Assembly: GCA_009801085.1 (NCBI GenBank) | Contig: VNWV01000006.1 | Location: forward strand, 2,604,001-2,668,000 | Source: Lasiodiplodia sp. COLG20 | Taxonomy: Eukaryota > Ascomycota > Dothideomycetes > Botryosphaeriales > Botryosphaeriaceae | DNA length: 64,000 bases | Direction: 5' to 3' | Shown: positions 10,406 to 21,562 of the stretch, piece after piece | Layout: every line of letters starts with the position of its first letter | Numbering within the stretch: position 1 is the first letter of the stretch | Made by a program: the position numbers and the translations under genes | Notes under the pieces: generated by a model | Told to the model about the DNA's origin: nothing | Database searches by the model: none | Seen by the model: the letters and a program-made list of their open reading frames with translations, nothing else

Positions 10406-13400
10406 TCAGCCGGTACCCTGTCCCTCCATCTTGCACCACGGATGTTCCAGCACTTGACCGATTGTGATGCGCTGATCGACGTCACGGTTCAGCATAAGCC
10501 GGATGAGATCGATACTCTCCTCGCTCATGATGTACGGCACGCGAAGGTCGTGGTCCATGATCTCGTCGATGCTGTAGAACGGGTTCTCCTTGTACACAAT
10601 CGTGTAGAGCAGGATTCCCAAAGCCCAGACATCCTGCTCCTTGCCGCGGTAGGATTTACCTGCCAAAACTTCAGGTGCTGCGTAATCTTTTATACAAAGT
10701 TTAAGTCAGCCATAGATCGAATGATAGAGAATTAGGATAAGTTCTTACCAATAGTCCCAACGAACACGTCAAAGGGACCGTTCTTGATATACGCCGCAGA
10801 GCCAAAGTCGATGAGCTTGATATTTCCTTCGCCGTCGAGAATGACGTTCTCATCTTTAATGTCCCGGTGCACGACCTTAGCCCTTGTGTGAAGGTGATGC
10901 AAAGCCTCTGCAACCTGCACGAAGATCTTCCTGCACTCAGTCTCATCCATGTTGACACGCAGCTCAATGTAGTCGAACAGGTCCATCCCAGGAAGACCGT
11001 GCGGCACCATCTCGATGTAGTAGTTGACGTCGTCTTCAAAGAAGTCGGCCATCTCCACAATGTTCGGGTGCTTGAAGCCATCGCGGCGGAGGTAGTCGAG
11101 GACGTGGATCTCGAGCGGAACGGTACCGAGGCGGCGATCGCGAGTCCACGTGTCGACGAGAATGCGGCGTTTGGTCACGTACTTGATGACCATCTTCTTG
11201 CTACCATTCTTGTATCGACACAGTTTGACCTGGCCATATGCACCTTGGCCCATGTCTTCGAGCACAACAAAGTCGTCGATGGTCTTTTTCTTGGAAGGGG
11301 TACCAGGTGTTGCAGGTTGTTGCACGATCGTTGGCTTTGTTTGCTCTTGCTTGGGAGTAGATGGCGGTTCCGATTCTTTGATTTGCTTCGAAAGCAACGA
11401 CACAGGGGGGCTTCCTCGCCGTGGTGTCGATGAGTCGGCTTCTTCGGGGTGGAGTTGGCTGACGGATTGTCCGGGCGAGGGCTGATGGGGCGGGGTGCCA
11501 GGTCGCGACATGAGGGGTGTGACAGGACCGACTCCATGGTTCACGGCGTGAAGCTGTCTCGAGTACGTGATCCAGAGAGCGTATACGACTTCTGAAGCGG
11601 GATGATGTTCGAGCGCCTCTTCGGTTTCGTTTTCAACAATGACGCTGTCGGAAAATTTGGGCGACTTTTCACTTTTGACCACACGCATCTGCACATCAAC
11701 CATTATCTCCGCACCGTCCCGGTGTCTCGCAGGGAGTCCACTGGGTCTCAGGAAAACAGCAGCTGCATCTTCTCTACCTTCTCGCATAGCGAGCAGCGCA
11801 CGGGCCCGGCGGAAACTGTGTTCAGGGATAACGATGCCGTCGACTAGGCTGACTTGATCCTCGTCGGTCATGATATGGAGGATCTTGTCGAAGCTGGGAA
11901 GCAATTCAGTAATATGCAAGCCATCGGGTTTGGCCTGGCCAAATAGCGCAGAAGAAAACACCGTGTTGGCGCTCGATACTTGAAGCGTGGTGGCATTCAA
12001 AACGAGAATACCTGCGATGTGAGGGAAGCTTGAAACGCGGAATGTCGACTCTCCGGATAGCTGGTGCACGGTGATGGGGATGTTGATACTGTTCTGCGTT
12101 CGGGCGGTGAATGTCTTGAGCTCGGCAATCTGGTCGAAGTCCAGAGCGCCCGTGTTGGTGCCGGGGACGCGTGGTATCTCGGGAATCAGTCTTGCCAGGT
12201 CCATACCTCTCCGAACACGCTCGGTTCCCCAGATGGCTTCTATCGCGCCCTGCCCCTTGACTACAGATCCTATTTCGTCGACTGTCACGAACACCACGTC
12301 TTCCGCGATCTCCTCGAGAACCCAGATGAGGCCGCCGCGCTTTTCCTTGACCCACAGACTCGCGGCCCCCGTCGCACCGTTTCGTTTTTGGATGGGTACG
12401 ACATCGCCGCAGAGCAGTACACCTCTGGACTTGTTGGCTTGGTGGTTCAGGCCACCCTTCACGCTCTTCCCTGTCGTAAAGGACGAACCACTCCCGTCGT
12501 CGGTCTTGGATCTCTTCTTCGGCGTTGCCCGTGATGACGGCTTGCTCAGCAGCTTGGCTGTGATTCCATTGCCCATATTAAGGTTATTGCTCGCAGGAGC
12601 GGCGGGCTTCTGGGCCGCTTGGGCTTCTAATGCCTTTCTAGAGCCAGCATCGGGGTCTCGTAGCTGGTCCTCCAACCATTTCCGTCGCTCTTTCTGGACC
12701 ACCTCCAAGATGCCCATCTTCCGCACTTCGGATCTCGTCACTCCGAAAACAAGACAGGCCAAGTCGTTTGCTGCGGTGATGGTCCATGGAGCCTGTGCTT
12801 CAGTGGTAAAGATAGCCTGGGCAGCCGGCGCCCAGCGGCTGCCGTGCCCATGCGGGGCATTGTGTGCTCCGGGCACCGAAGGTAAGGAGGGTGTTTGCGG
12901 AATCGGCTGTTTTGGAGAGAGGGTTTGACTTCCGCCCAGAGTAGTGGGCTCGGCGGCTAGGTAGGGCTGGGCTAAGGCGTCGTTTAATCTGCTCTGGATC
13001 CTAAGTGGTGCTGTATCGGTATATGTCCTCTTCAGCGCCAAACGGGACAATCGCTGGTGCGGGGAAGCGCCGGGCGAGCCGGAAGCCTGAGACGACGAGA
13101 GCACGCTCCCGTCGCTCTCCGGGGCCAGGGCCTCCTCCATGGTGGGCTTGAGGGCCGGGGAGAAGGCAGCGGCGCTCCTCGGGCTGTGGATGGGCGTGTT
13201 CTCGTCGATCGGCTCCGGACTTTCTGAACGGCCAAAGCTCTTGTCGAAAATATTTTCGCCCGACGAATCTGCGGGGCCAGTAACAGGCCCCTTCATGGCC
13301 AGGCCATGGGCCTGCAGAGCTTCCTCACCGATCAGGTTCGCGCGCGCCAGCAGGTCCATCATGCTCTGCAGCTCCTGGTCGCCGCTCAGACGGGCCTGAG

Positions 13401-14303
13401 CGTTGGCAATGCCCGGGTTGGTGGCGGCCCAGCCCAGCTTGTCCCGCATAAAGTCTATGGATCGCTTCAAGACATTCTGGCGGTTGTATATGAAATCCTC
13501 GGACTGGTGGGCGAAGGAGAAGGAATGGAGGGACTCGGAGGGGAAGCGGGAGAGGTCTTCGCTGAAGTTGAGGGCGGGTGAGCCGGGCCCGGAGGGCAGT
13601 GCGTGCGAGGCCGAGGGGTGACGCGTTGGCGGCAGGGACAGGTTGATCGAGGCAGAGCGCGAGGTGGCCGAGCTGGTGCTGGGACGCAGCGGCTGCTGCC
13701 GTATGCGGCGCAGGCCCGAGGCTCCCAGGCCATGCTCGTGCTCAGGAACGATGGGGGATCTGGCAGGTTGTGGTCAGCCTTCCGGGTGGCGGGATTGCGC
13801 GCGGTTCACCGACCTCGTCAGCCTGTCATAGTCCCGCGAGGTGCCCGAGTCGAACGACATGCGCGGGCGGACGGTGTTCACGGCGAGGGATGCGTTGGCG
13901 GGGCTGCTCTGGGACAGGAGGTTGCTGGTGCTCTTGTTCTTGGGCAGCTTGAGGTCGCCGGCGTCGCTGGACGTCTGTAGCGGCGGTAGCTGCTCCGGGG
14001 CCGTGGTGCTTGTGGGTTTGGAGCCTGCGGAGAAGATGCACATCAGAGCTGTCCTGCGCTGGTCTGAGCTGCGGTTGGTGTGGTGATCGGACGCGCGGGC
14101 GGCGTGGCGTGGAGCCGCCCGCTCTTCTACTCGGGCAAGTCACAACGGTCACGTCCCTGAGCATCATGTCTTGCGGCCTGGCGGGCAACGGGTGACCTGC
14201 GGCGGGTGTGGCGACGCACGCGGGCGCGGCTGGTTGCGGGGGCAGGCGGACAGCAGCGACGGGCCTCGCACTCACCATTGTCATTTGGCGTGCTCATAAC
14301 CAT
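10406..14303 (-). CDS. PAS-domain serine/threonine kinase (PSK1/PSK2 type)
   Basis: Four exons: 14303-14276, 14024-13814, 13759-10749 and 10686-10406, 1,176 residues, all junctions phase-consistent. The second intron uses a GTCGGT donor. A second in-frame ATG lies at 14297. PAS kinases sense metabolic state and control sugar partitioning and translation in yeast. A PAS region lies at about residues 395-450 (ITAANDLACLVFGVTRSEV), and further PAS-like sequence follows (residues about 600-700). The kinase domain is at about 890-1165: glycine loop GQGAYGQV, lysine in MVIKYV, catalytic HRDIKDEN, DFG in LIDFGSAAY, and activation-segment end YAAPEVL reached across the last intron. The N-terminus is disordered and Ser-rich. 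I see no missing catalytic residue. Confidence 0.93.
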
Positions 14304-15550
14304 ACCAGGAGAGCTGACGTGCGGCCAGCAGGCGTTGGGGAGGAGGGCAGAGGGGGGAGCCGGCAGAGGGGCCGGCGTGGGTTGGCGTGCGCGGGCGCGG
14401 GGGTTTTGGGGCACTCTTGCTCCAGCTACACAGATCTACGAGCGAGAGCGCGGTGGCGGTCGGGTCGGCGTGGTTTTGTCGGGCTGCCAATGGGGCTAGC
14501 CGGCGGGTCTGGCTGGCTTGTGACAGATCTCAAGGCCGCATTGGCGTCCAGCGTCGCACGAGGAGCTTCTGGTGATGGCAGCCAGCTGACGCGTGGGCGA
14601 GACAGGTCGGGGATGGTCGAGTCTGGGCGCGAGAGACGTTGCGCGAGAGCGTCTTTTCATCATCGCGCATTCTCCGCGACCTCCATGCGCTCAACAAAGC
14701 TAGTCACTCGGCTGACCTTGGACCCTGAGCACGCTTGCCAAGTCAGCGCTCGTCGACGCCGCCGTGTACCTCGCGCCCTGCCGCTGCGGCCTGAGGCCTG
14801 CCCCAGCCTGTCCGCGGCGCACGCGTGGCCGGGCAGCCTGCAACTCGCCGCCGCGCCCTATCGCGAAAGGCGGTCGTGGCACGGAGCCGGCGCCCCTGGT
14901 TCGCAGCAGCCGTCGTGCCACCGAGATAGTCGCCTGGTGTTGCCGGCCTCAGCCTGCCTCCTCCCGTCCTTCCACCCGCTTCGTGCCACCCCATCTCGAC
15001 TCCCCGTGCCGCCCCGGACCACGCTCCGCCCGCCCTCTTCCGTACATCCGCTGTGCTGCGTGAAGAATCTTCACCGGTCGAGACTGCGTCAGCGTGGCCG
15101 GTTGGCCCTGCATCCGTCGCAAAGTCAAAATCTATGGTACGGTACATAGGCACGGAACATCTGCTGCAGCCTGCCTTTCCCCGACCCTGCCTAGCCCATC
15201 GAGATACGCACCCCGTCTTAGGTGCAGCATGCACCCTCATCTTCATGTGAAGCGTCCCGAACCCTTGGCTGCTGGAAGCTACACCCTTGGTGCCACGACC
15301 ATAGCCTGTCGAAATGTTGAGCACGGTTGCTGCGGTGCTACTCGACCGCACATTCGACGATTCTTCTTAGGACCTCTGTAGTTGATGCTGGAGACCAATG
15401 CCCCTTTCCTGCTCTAGCACCCTGCTCCAATTGCGTCAACTGTCTCTGCTGCAGCGAGGCAACTACTTTCTGAATAATGACATCCTTCATCTCGATCTTC
15501 TCCGTGCGCACCGCAGGTTGATGCCACGACACTCCGTCAGCGGCAGCCAC
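14304..15550. other. Promoter region of the PAS kinase, no gene seen
   Basis: GC-rich 1.2-kb interval between two minus-strand genes. Long frames on both strands here are Arg/Pro/Ala-rich products of base composition, with no domain or exon structure. Confidence 0.45.
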
Positions 15551-17401
15551 TCAGTACCTCAGGTTGTTCTTCTGCTCCTCCCAGAAATTCCGGCATGCCC
15601 TATGCATGCTCAGCTGCTCCACCCACCACTCTCCAAAGCTATCCTCCACGTCCACGTCCACCTTCCCAATCCTTTCGTTTCTCTTCAGCCCACACAGAGC
15701 ACACGGTTTCACGCTCGCAATAGCCCCTTCGGACTCCTTCGCAATCCGAATCGGCATCGTCTCCGCGAGCTCCGGAATGGACCCAACACTCCTCCCTCGG
15801 TCATCCTTTCCATTGACCTGCGCCACCACTGACCGCAGTCTGCCAAGCTGATCCTTCCACGCCCTGACAACATCTGCAGCTTCACGGTCTTCTTTGGTCG
15901 ACTCGGTTCGGTCGATCGACTGTAGCTTCATGCCACCAGCCCCAGCTTTTCCTGCTTGCCCGATGCTCATACCTTGAGCGAGGAACGTGTCCCGCTTCCA
16001 GCGCAACTTGCGGCCGGCAATGATTCGAGCTGCCACGGCGCCCACCGTCAAGTAACCTCTTAGGAACTTGACGACACCTTGATCAGCAAGGATCTTGGGG
16101 CGAACGTGCGAGGGCTGGGTGCCGAGCGGCTTGAAAAAGGACGAGTGTGCTAAAGCAAAGATTGGCGGGAATAGTGTAAGTAGGAGGGCAGGAGGGGGAA
16201 CGTTCGTCGGAGGGAGAGAATTCGGCGCGGGGTCGGGTATGGGTGACGATGTGGGGATGGAGAAACCGGTGGGCTGGGGACTCGAAGAGGCAGCCGGTGC
16301 TGGCGCGGGATTCGTGGGAACCAGGTCGTCCCAATCGTCATCCCAGCCAAGAGGCTGGCCTATGGGTTTGGATGGTGGAGCCATCGACGATTTAGGCGCC
16401 GATGATTTAGCTGCAGTAACTTTAGGTGCCATTTTCGTAGCAGGTTTCGGGCTGGGCGATGATATGGTGGCGCCAAAGGCCGGTTGCGATGTTTGTGTTT
16501 TCGCGGCGAATTTAGCTGTCGTGCTATTCTTCCAGTCATCTTGCTTTGACGTTGGTGCCACAGAGGTGAGGGGGTCTGAGACCTCTAATTCACCCAGGAG
16601 CGCATCTATGTTCAGCGGTTGTGCCGTAGCGGGCGCAGACTTCGGCTGCGGGGGCGAGGCAGCCTTCGGTACAGGAACTGGCGCGGGAGTGGCAATCGGA
16701 GCAGATGCTGGCTGCTGAGGAGCTGGGCTAGGAGCAGCATCTTCGAAATCACCGAAATCATCATCATCCTCAGACAGGTTCTCGGCATCGAATAGAACAT
16801 TGGGGTCACGTGGGGCGGCCGACTGGCTTGCGGGTACGGGTGTCGCTGGCGGAGCTGCAAATTTCGGCTGGGCAGCTGTGCTCTGTGGGCGCGATGGGAC
16901 GCCAAAAGCGCTGAAGTCGAAGGGGTCGTTTTTCGAGGGGGTGGAATTAAAGATTGGCTGTGGGGCAGGCGAGGTTGAAATGCCAGAAGTAGCCTTAGCC
17001 CCGGCAGGGCTGGTCGACGTGCGGAGACTAGCCCATGGGTCCTGTGCCTGGGAGGTGGTATTAATAGATGCTGGAGTCGTTAGGGCTGCAGATGGGGCGG
17101 CATCTGCAAAGTCTCCCCAGTCGTCGTCATTGCCGGTCCCGGCTTGGGTCGATGTTGGGGGGGCTCCGGGAGTGGCCGAGAGGCGTGGTCCCTGGGTTGT
17201 AGAGGCACTCACGCCGGTATTGAATGAATTTGACGCGGAGACAGAGGGGGCAGCAGGCTGACCAAGGCCAGCGAGGTCGTCAAACAGAGAGAAGCTCGCG
17301 GACCCTGGCTGCCGTGCTGGATTAGGTTGCTGCTGCTGTGGGCGGTTCTGCCCTGGTGGCGGCGGAGGACTCCCAAACTCGGCCAGCAGATCGAACGACA
17401 T
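15551..17401 (-). CDS. WGDF/FGDF-motif protein, putative synergin/aftiphilin-like AP-1 accessory factor
   Basis: Single exon, 616 residues, from an ATG at 17401 (MSFDLLAEFG). The N-terminal two thirds is low-complexity Pro/Ala/Ser/Gln with repeated acidic aromatic motifs: DDDWGDFADA, DDDDFGDFEDA and DDDWDDLVP. Motifs of the DFGDF/WGDF kind bind the ear domain of clathrin adaptors such as AP-1 gamma. The C-terminal third is ordered: a hydrophobic helix (LLLTLFPPIFALAHSSFF), a basic segment, then CALC followed about 30 residues later by HRAC, which looks like a small zinc site. Metazoan synergin and aftiphilin pair such acidic motifs with a folded C-terminal region, so a role in clathrin or AP-1 traffic is inferred. 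The assignment rests on motif pattern only. Confidence 0.75.
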   Translation of the reverse strand: MSFDLLAEFGSPPPPPGQNRPQQQQPNPARQPGSASFSLFDDLAGLGQPAAPSVSASNSFNTGVSASTTQGPRLSATPGAPPTSTQAGTGNDDDWGDFADAAPSAALTTPASINTTSQAQDPWASLRTSTSPAGAKATSGISTSPAPQPIFNSTPSKNDPFDFSAFGVPSRPQSTAAQPKFAAPPATPVPASQSAAPRDPNVLFDAENLSEDDDDFGDFEDAAPSPAPQQPASAPIATPAPVPVPKAASPPQPKSAPATAQPLNIDALLGELEVSDPLTSVAPTSKQDDWKNSTTAKFAAKTQTSQPAFGATISSPSPKPATKMAPKVTAAKSSAPKSSMAPPSKPIGQPLGWDDDWDDLVPTNPAPAPAASSSPQPTGFSIPTSSPIPDPAPNSLPPTNVPPPALLLTLFPPIFALAHSSFFKPLGTQPSHVRPKILADQGVVKFLRGYLTVGAVAARIIAGRKLRWKRDTFLAQGMSIGQAGKAGAGGMKLQSIDRTESTKEDREAADVVRAWKDQLGRLRSVVAQVNGKDDRGRSVGSIPELAETMPIRIAKESEGAIASVKPCALCGLKRNERIGKVDVDVEDSFGEWWVEQLSMHRACRNFWEEQKNNLRY

Positions 17402-17988
17402 GACGAGCAGTAAACGAACAGTAACCGACAGGATTCGTAAATGCAGCTTGAACGAGGGCGGTGGCGGGCTTCGTCAAGTTAAGCCGATGGTGTTCGAGGG
17501 AGGTGTACTTGACACAGGCCACCAGGTCGGTCGCGCCTGCCAGATCGCGTCTGGCGCTCGCTTCCCTGCCGGACGGCCCGAGACAGCTTCATCCTCCGCG
17601 CCCACTCGCAGTCCTCCCTCTTCGCCCCCATGCGCCCATCTGTTGGCAATATGCCGATGCACACGCAACTTCTGAATTGTGGCGCCTCCGGTTCCCACCC
17701 GATACGGTCTTCCGCCCGGCCCGTCTCCACAACGGTCGAGCGCCGCCGCTTCTCGCCAGTCGTGTCCCATCACAGAGCGACTCATCAATGCTATTTCAGG
17801 CTATCATGAGGCTGAAAAGAAGCACTGGCGTTGCTAGAGCCAATTTATAAATTCCCCAGCGACGCCATGCCCATTTCCTTTCGCCATCGGCTCGCTCAGC
17901 TTCCAACCTTCTCTAGCAGCCGCCATCCCAGGCACTCGCCTTGATCGTCTTTGCCTCAGATCTTAACTGGTCTGCGAATCTATTCGTC
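17402..17988. other. Shared divergent promoter
   Basis: Head-to-head interval between the WGDF-motif gene (minus) and the GH71 gene (plus). Short frames only. No binding site recognised with confidence. Confidence 0.5.
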
Positions 17989-19394
17989 ATGAAGCTCTCC
18001 GCCGTTTTTGCTGCACTTACCGCTCTGGCCGGCGAGGCCACTGCGAAAGCCGTATTCGCCCACTTCATGGTACGAGTTGAGATTGCTTGTTCGTATTGGC
18101 TACACTTGCTAACCCGTGCTCGATTTGATAGGTCGGAAATGTGTACCAGTCCTACACGGTCGACAAATGGAAGAGCGACATCCAGCTGGCCCAGGCTTCG
18201 GGCATTGATGGCTTCGTGTTGAACATCGCCACTCCCCTGAACGACGATATGCGCACTCAGATCGCCGCCGCTTTCATTGCCGCCAATGATCTGGCCAGCG
18301 AGTTCAAGCACTTCTTCTCCTTTGACTACCTGGGTGGCTCGGGTGCCTGGGGTTCCGCAGACATCATCTCGCTCATGAAAGAGTATGGCCCGAACTACGC
18401 TTATCAGAAGGCTTCGAGGGGTGGTACCAACCTGCCCTTCGTCTCGACTTTCGAGGGCGGCAACTATGCCAGCGACTGGACCACCATCAAGTCGGAAGTC
18501 GATGTCTACCTTGTTCCGGATTGGACCGGCTCCGGAGCGGATGTAGTCAAGGCTAACATCAATGCCGGCGCAAGCATCGATGGCTTCTTCAGCTGGGACA
18601 TGTGGCCGGAAGGTGCCAATGATATGTCCACCACTCCCGACAAGACGTGGCAGGGCGTCCTTGGCGATAAGGACTACATGATGGGCGTGAGCCCCTGGTT
18701 CTTCACGGACCTGGCGGGCTACGGCAAGCAGCGTCTCTGGCGCGGCGACGACTTGTGGGCGCAGCGTTGGGACCAGGTCATGGAAGTCAACCCTGAGTGG
18801 GTCGAGATTGTCACCTGGAACGACTATGGCGAGTCTCACTACATCGGACCTATCTGGGAGGCTGGCATTCCGCAAGACACGGCCAACAATGCCGACGCCC
18901 GCTGGTATGTCGAGGGCATGAGCCACCAGCACTGGCGCGACCTTCTTCCCTATTACATCGCCCGCTACAAGAACGGCGTGGCACCGGCAGTGACTCAGGA
19001 GAAGATCAGTTGGTGGTACCGCCTGACACCCAAGGCCGCCGGAACCACGGATGTCACCGGCAATGACTGCTCTTACCAGACCTGTCTCGACCCCAACGAC
19101 ATTGTTCAGGACGAGGTCTTCTTCACCGCGCTCATCAGCGATGCCTCGAACACCAACGTCGTCGTCCAGATCGGCAACAACGCTGCTGTCTCTCACCCTG
19201 TCACGAAAACCGGTCCCAATCACTTCAGCCAGCCCTTCAACGGCCAGCTTGGCAAAGTCACTTTCTCGATCGTGAGGAATGGACAGACGGTGCTCTCCGG
19301 AACTGGCAATGCAATTGTCGCCGAACCCGCCAACGGCGAGAGGAATTACAACGCGTACGTCGGTGGTGTGCCCGACACCTACGCTGAGCTATGA
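17989..19394 (+). CDS. Alpha-1,3-glucanase (mutanase), glycoside hydrolase family 71
   Basis: Two exons, 17989-18069 and 18132-19394, separated by a 62-nt intron in phase 0, giving 447 residues. A signal peptide is evident (MKLSAVFAALTALAGEATA), and the mature protein starts with the family's KAVFAHFMVGN, which the intron splits between Met and Val. GH71 enzymes hydrolyse alpha-1,3-glucan of fungal cell walls. Recognisable family segments include GIDGFVLNIA, FKHFFSFDYLG, LPFVSTFEGG, IDGFFSWDMWPEG, SPWFFTDL and EIVTWNDYGESHYIGPI, with Asp/Glu residues at the expected active-site positions. The C-terminal 100 residues form a beta-rich accessory region. Length fits a single-domain secreted GH71 without a carbohydrate-binding module. 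Likely role: wall remodelling or feeding on other fungi. Confidence 0.93.
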
Positions 19395-19565
19395 AGACAA
19401 CCAAGAGCATAGATAGGGACAGAATGAGTGACGAGGAAAACGTAGCACTTTAGTAATTGTTAACACGGCCGTAGTCTCGTAATAATTGAAAATGTCAACC
19501 TATCACCGCAGGTTCCACATGATTTGAGCGTTTTGTGCCCTGTGTGTCCCACAAAAGTCATACGA

Positions 19566-19642
19566 GGGTACTTGAAGCTGACGTCCGGATGCATTTGTAC
19601 AATTTAAAATGTTACATTTACGTCAGGATACTCGCTTAAGCA
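19566..19642. mobile_element. Hairpin MITE, copy 2 (diverged)
   Basis: GGGTACTTGAAGCTGACGTCCGGAT on the left (19566-19590) and TTTACGTCAGGAT on the right, around an AT-rich loop. It matches the family core with several substitutions; the right outer arm is eroded. It lies about 90 nt upstream of copy 3. Confidence 0.55.
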
Positions 19643-19733
19643 ATATACAGAATGAGCTGATATTTTTAAGAGATAAGCTGCCGTTGTATTATTTTTGCAA
19701 TCTGTCGTCTTTTCTCTTACTGGTTCTTACTTA

Positions 19734-19967
19734 CAGTTGCCTCTCGCAGCTAATAGCTAGCGTGGATTTGTTTTTTTGCTCATGTCATGGGTATATGAAG
19801 CTATCGTCAGGACGAGAATGTCGAATTAAAAATTCTACATATACGTCCGGACGATAGCTTCAACTACCCATGCGCTGTTTGCTTTTTCTTTTTAACATAG
19901 TGGAGGCAGTTACCCTAGATTCTAAATGCTATTCTTCGCGCTAGCCATCGGCTGCAGCATCCCTCTG
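19734..19967. mobile_element. Hairpin MITE, copy 3 (near full length)
   Basis: The best-preserved full element: 234 bp, flanked on each side by TA (19732-19733 and 19968-19969). Outer inverted repeats begin CAGTTGCCTCTCGCAGC on the left; the right end reads GCTAGCCATCGGCTGCAGC followed by ATCCCTCTG. The palindromic core spans 19789-19871, with arms GAAGCTATCGT and ACGATAGCTTC. TA flanks and the non-coding interior fit a Tc1/mariner/pogo-type non-autonomous element. Confidence 0.8.
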
Positions 19968-20089
19968 TACTAATATACCAGAAAAGATAGGTGCGTGTCA
20001 CACCCCTTACTGTCGCCTAATCAACCTCCGCTTCTCCTGCTTGCTAACTCCTAATTGAACTACTACATTCTTTAGCCTAGCCTTCACCG

Positions 20090-20990
20090 CATATCTATGT
20101 CCCTTCCGGCCTCCCCACTAATGCTCCTCTTCCACCGCCCACCCACCATCTACGCCATACACCAACAACGACAAGCTACTCGACTTCTATGTGTCCAAAC
20201 CCTTCAGCCTTCTCCGGCTCTTGCTCGTCGCTATGGTCAGCACCAAAAAACCATCGCAAGCAGCACCAGAGCCATAAGCAATCCAAACCATCCCCACACT
20301 ACCTCCACAAACGTCTCCTGCACATACATCGTTGCCGAGACCCCTTTGAGCTCCGAGTTGACAGGGATATAGTCCGTCATGCTCTCAGCAACGTGGTCCA
20401 ATGTACCTAGCTTCGTAAAATTCTTGTCAAATTTCATGAGGTTAAAGACAGAGAGGGTCTCGAGATCTTGTCGTCCCTATGCCCGATAACGAAGCTGTTA
20501 CTTGAACCGGCAGGCAACTCCGAGGCATCGGCGGACAAGTACGAGTCGCAGCCGAGATTTATGTACTGTACATCAGGGCGCCAGCGGTTGCCCGCGTTGC
20601 ATGCGACCAGCCGTACGTCGCGGGGTGTTGTTTCCAACCAGAATAGCATTGGTCTGGTCAAAGAAAACATACAAAGAGAAAGCTCGAGTTAGCCGCCCAT
20701 GTAGTTTGATTTCGATGTGTAGTTATTGACATGCCGATCTCACGTTCTTGTAGACTTTGGCGCCGAAGCTGACGCTACATAATACGACTTCCCACCCTGA
20801 GTTGCAAAGGTACTGCAAATTATTTCTGTCAGCCAAGTACGCTCGAATACCGTTGCCGCGCACCCTCGCAATGGAGACATCCGTTATCCGCGAATCCATT
20901 TGGTCTGGGTTCGGGTCGGCGGCCTGGGCTTTGGTGAGTATACTCATTGACCTCCTTGAAATCGTGTCTGGTTTACAGCGGTTCCATTGT
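20090..20990 (-). pseudogene. Decayed fungal multi-pass membrane protein (DUF3176-like C-terminal part)
   Basis: On the minus strand, conceptual pieces join into the C-terminal part of a large fungal membrane-protein family. In order: a segment with NLQYLCNSGWEVVLCSVSF (20947-20723), a segment ending near 20440, then LGTLDHVAESMTDYI, WGWFGLLMALVLLAMVF (last membrane helix) and KSSSLSLLVYGVD. The reading frame is broken: a frameshift near 20455, a run of six A at 20245-20250 where one extra base would restore the frame, and an in-frame TAG at 20187-20189 where the family normally has Trp. The 5' part of the gene is missing; the block ends close to hairpin copy 4. The family name is from memory of the C-terminal pattern. 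Confidence 0.55.
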
Positions 20991-21024
20991 GAAAAGAATT
21001 TGACGGACGCTATAATTTACATTC

Positions 21025-21109
21025 GTGGGTAGTTGAAGCTAACATCCTGACGTTTTGGTACATTTTTGAATTCTACATTTACGTCCGGATGTTAGCTCCA
21101 ACTACCCAT
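21025..21109. mobile_element. Hairpin MITE, copy 4
   Basis: Arms GTGGGTAGTTGAAGCTAACA and TGTTAGCTCCAACTACCCA-like, with a loop of about 35 nt. It carries family-specific changes (AACATC and GATGTT in place of the usual ATCGTC and GACGAT). A possible left outer end (TACAGCGG) starts at 20974. Confidence 0.75.
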
Positions 21110-21562
21110 GAGTTGTCCAGTTTTTCTTTTTTTTTCTACCCCATGAAAGAGTTTTAAGGTTGGTTGCTATCATTCACCCCAATATCTATGATGCCAACGG
21201 TGACTTGGACATGAGTTGATTAGGCATTCACAGGGTAATAGACATAGACCCGAATTGCTTCCTGATCAGAAATTTCGGTTCACCTTATCAAGACTACTAT
21301 TCTTGCATTAATAGACCTGGATCCACCCCGGGCCCCCTGCTAGCAAATGGGTGGGATAGCACGAAATAGAGGATATAGCTGTCCTCCAGTCTAAATCGAG
21401 TCCCTCATGAACTTGCAAACCAAATTCCAAATCTCTGTACCTCGATGTCCTATGTTCCCCGCAGGAACCTCATCAACGGACCGCTGAAATCCTTTCACCT
21501 CCGCATATTCGCAATCCTACAATTTCTTCCGCCTACTGATGTATGCCGTACCACGTCAGAAC

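Larger units (their letters stand above)
19395..21562. other. Intergenic interval rich in mobile-element remnants
   Basis: Holds three hairpin elements and the membrane-protein pseudogene described separately. About 21,110-21,560 is the 3' flank of the coiled-coil gene and shows nothing further. Confidence 0.5.

Noticed and set aside
12071..12928. 285-residue frame antisense to the PAS kinase.
   Set aside because: Shadow frame without homology.
17913..19223. 436-residue open frame antisense to GH71.
   Set aside because: No domain; base-composition shadow of a well-supported enzyme gene.
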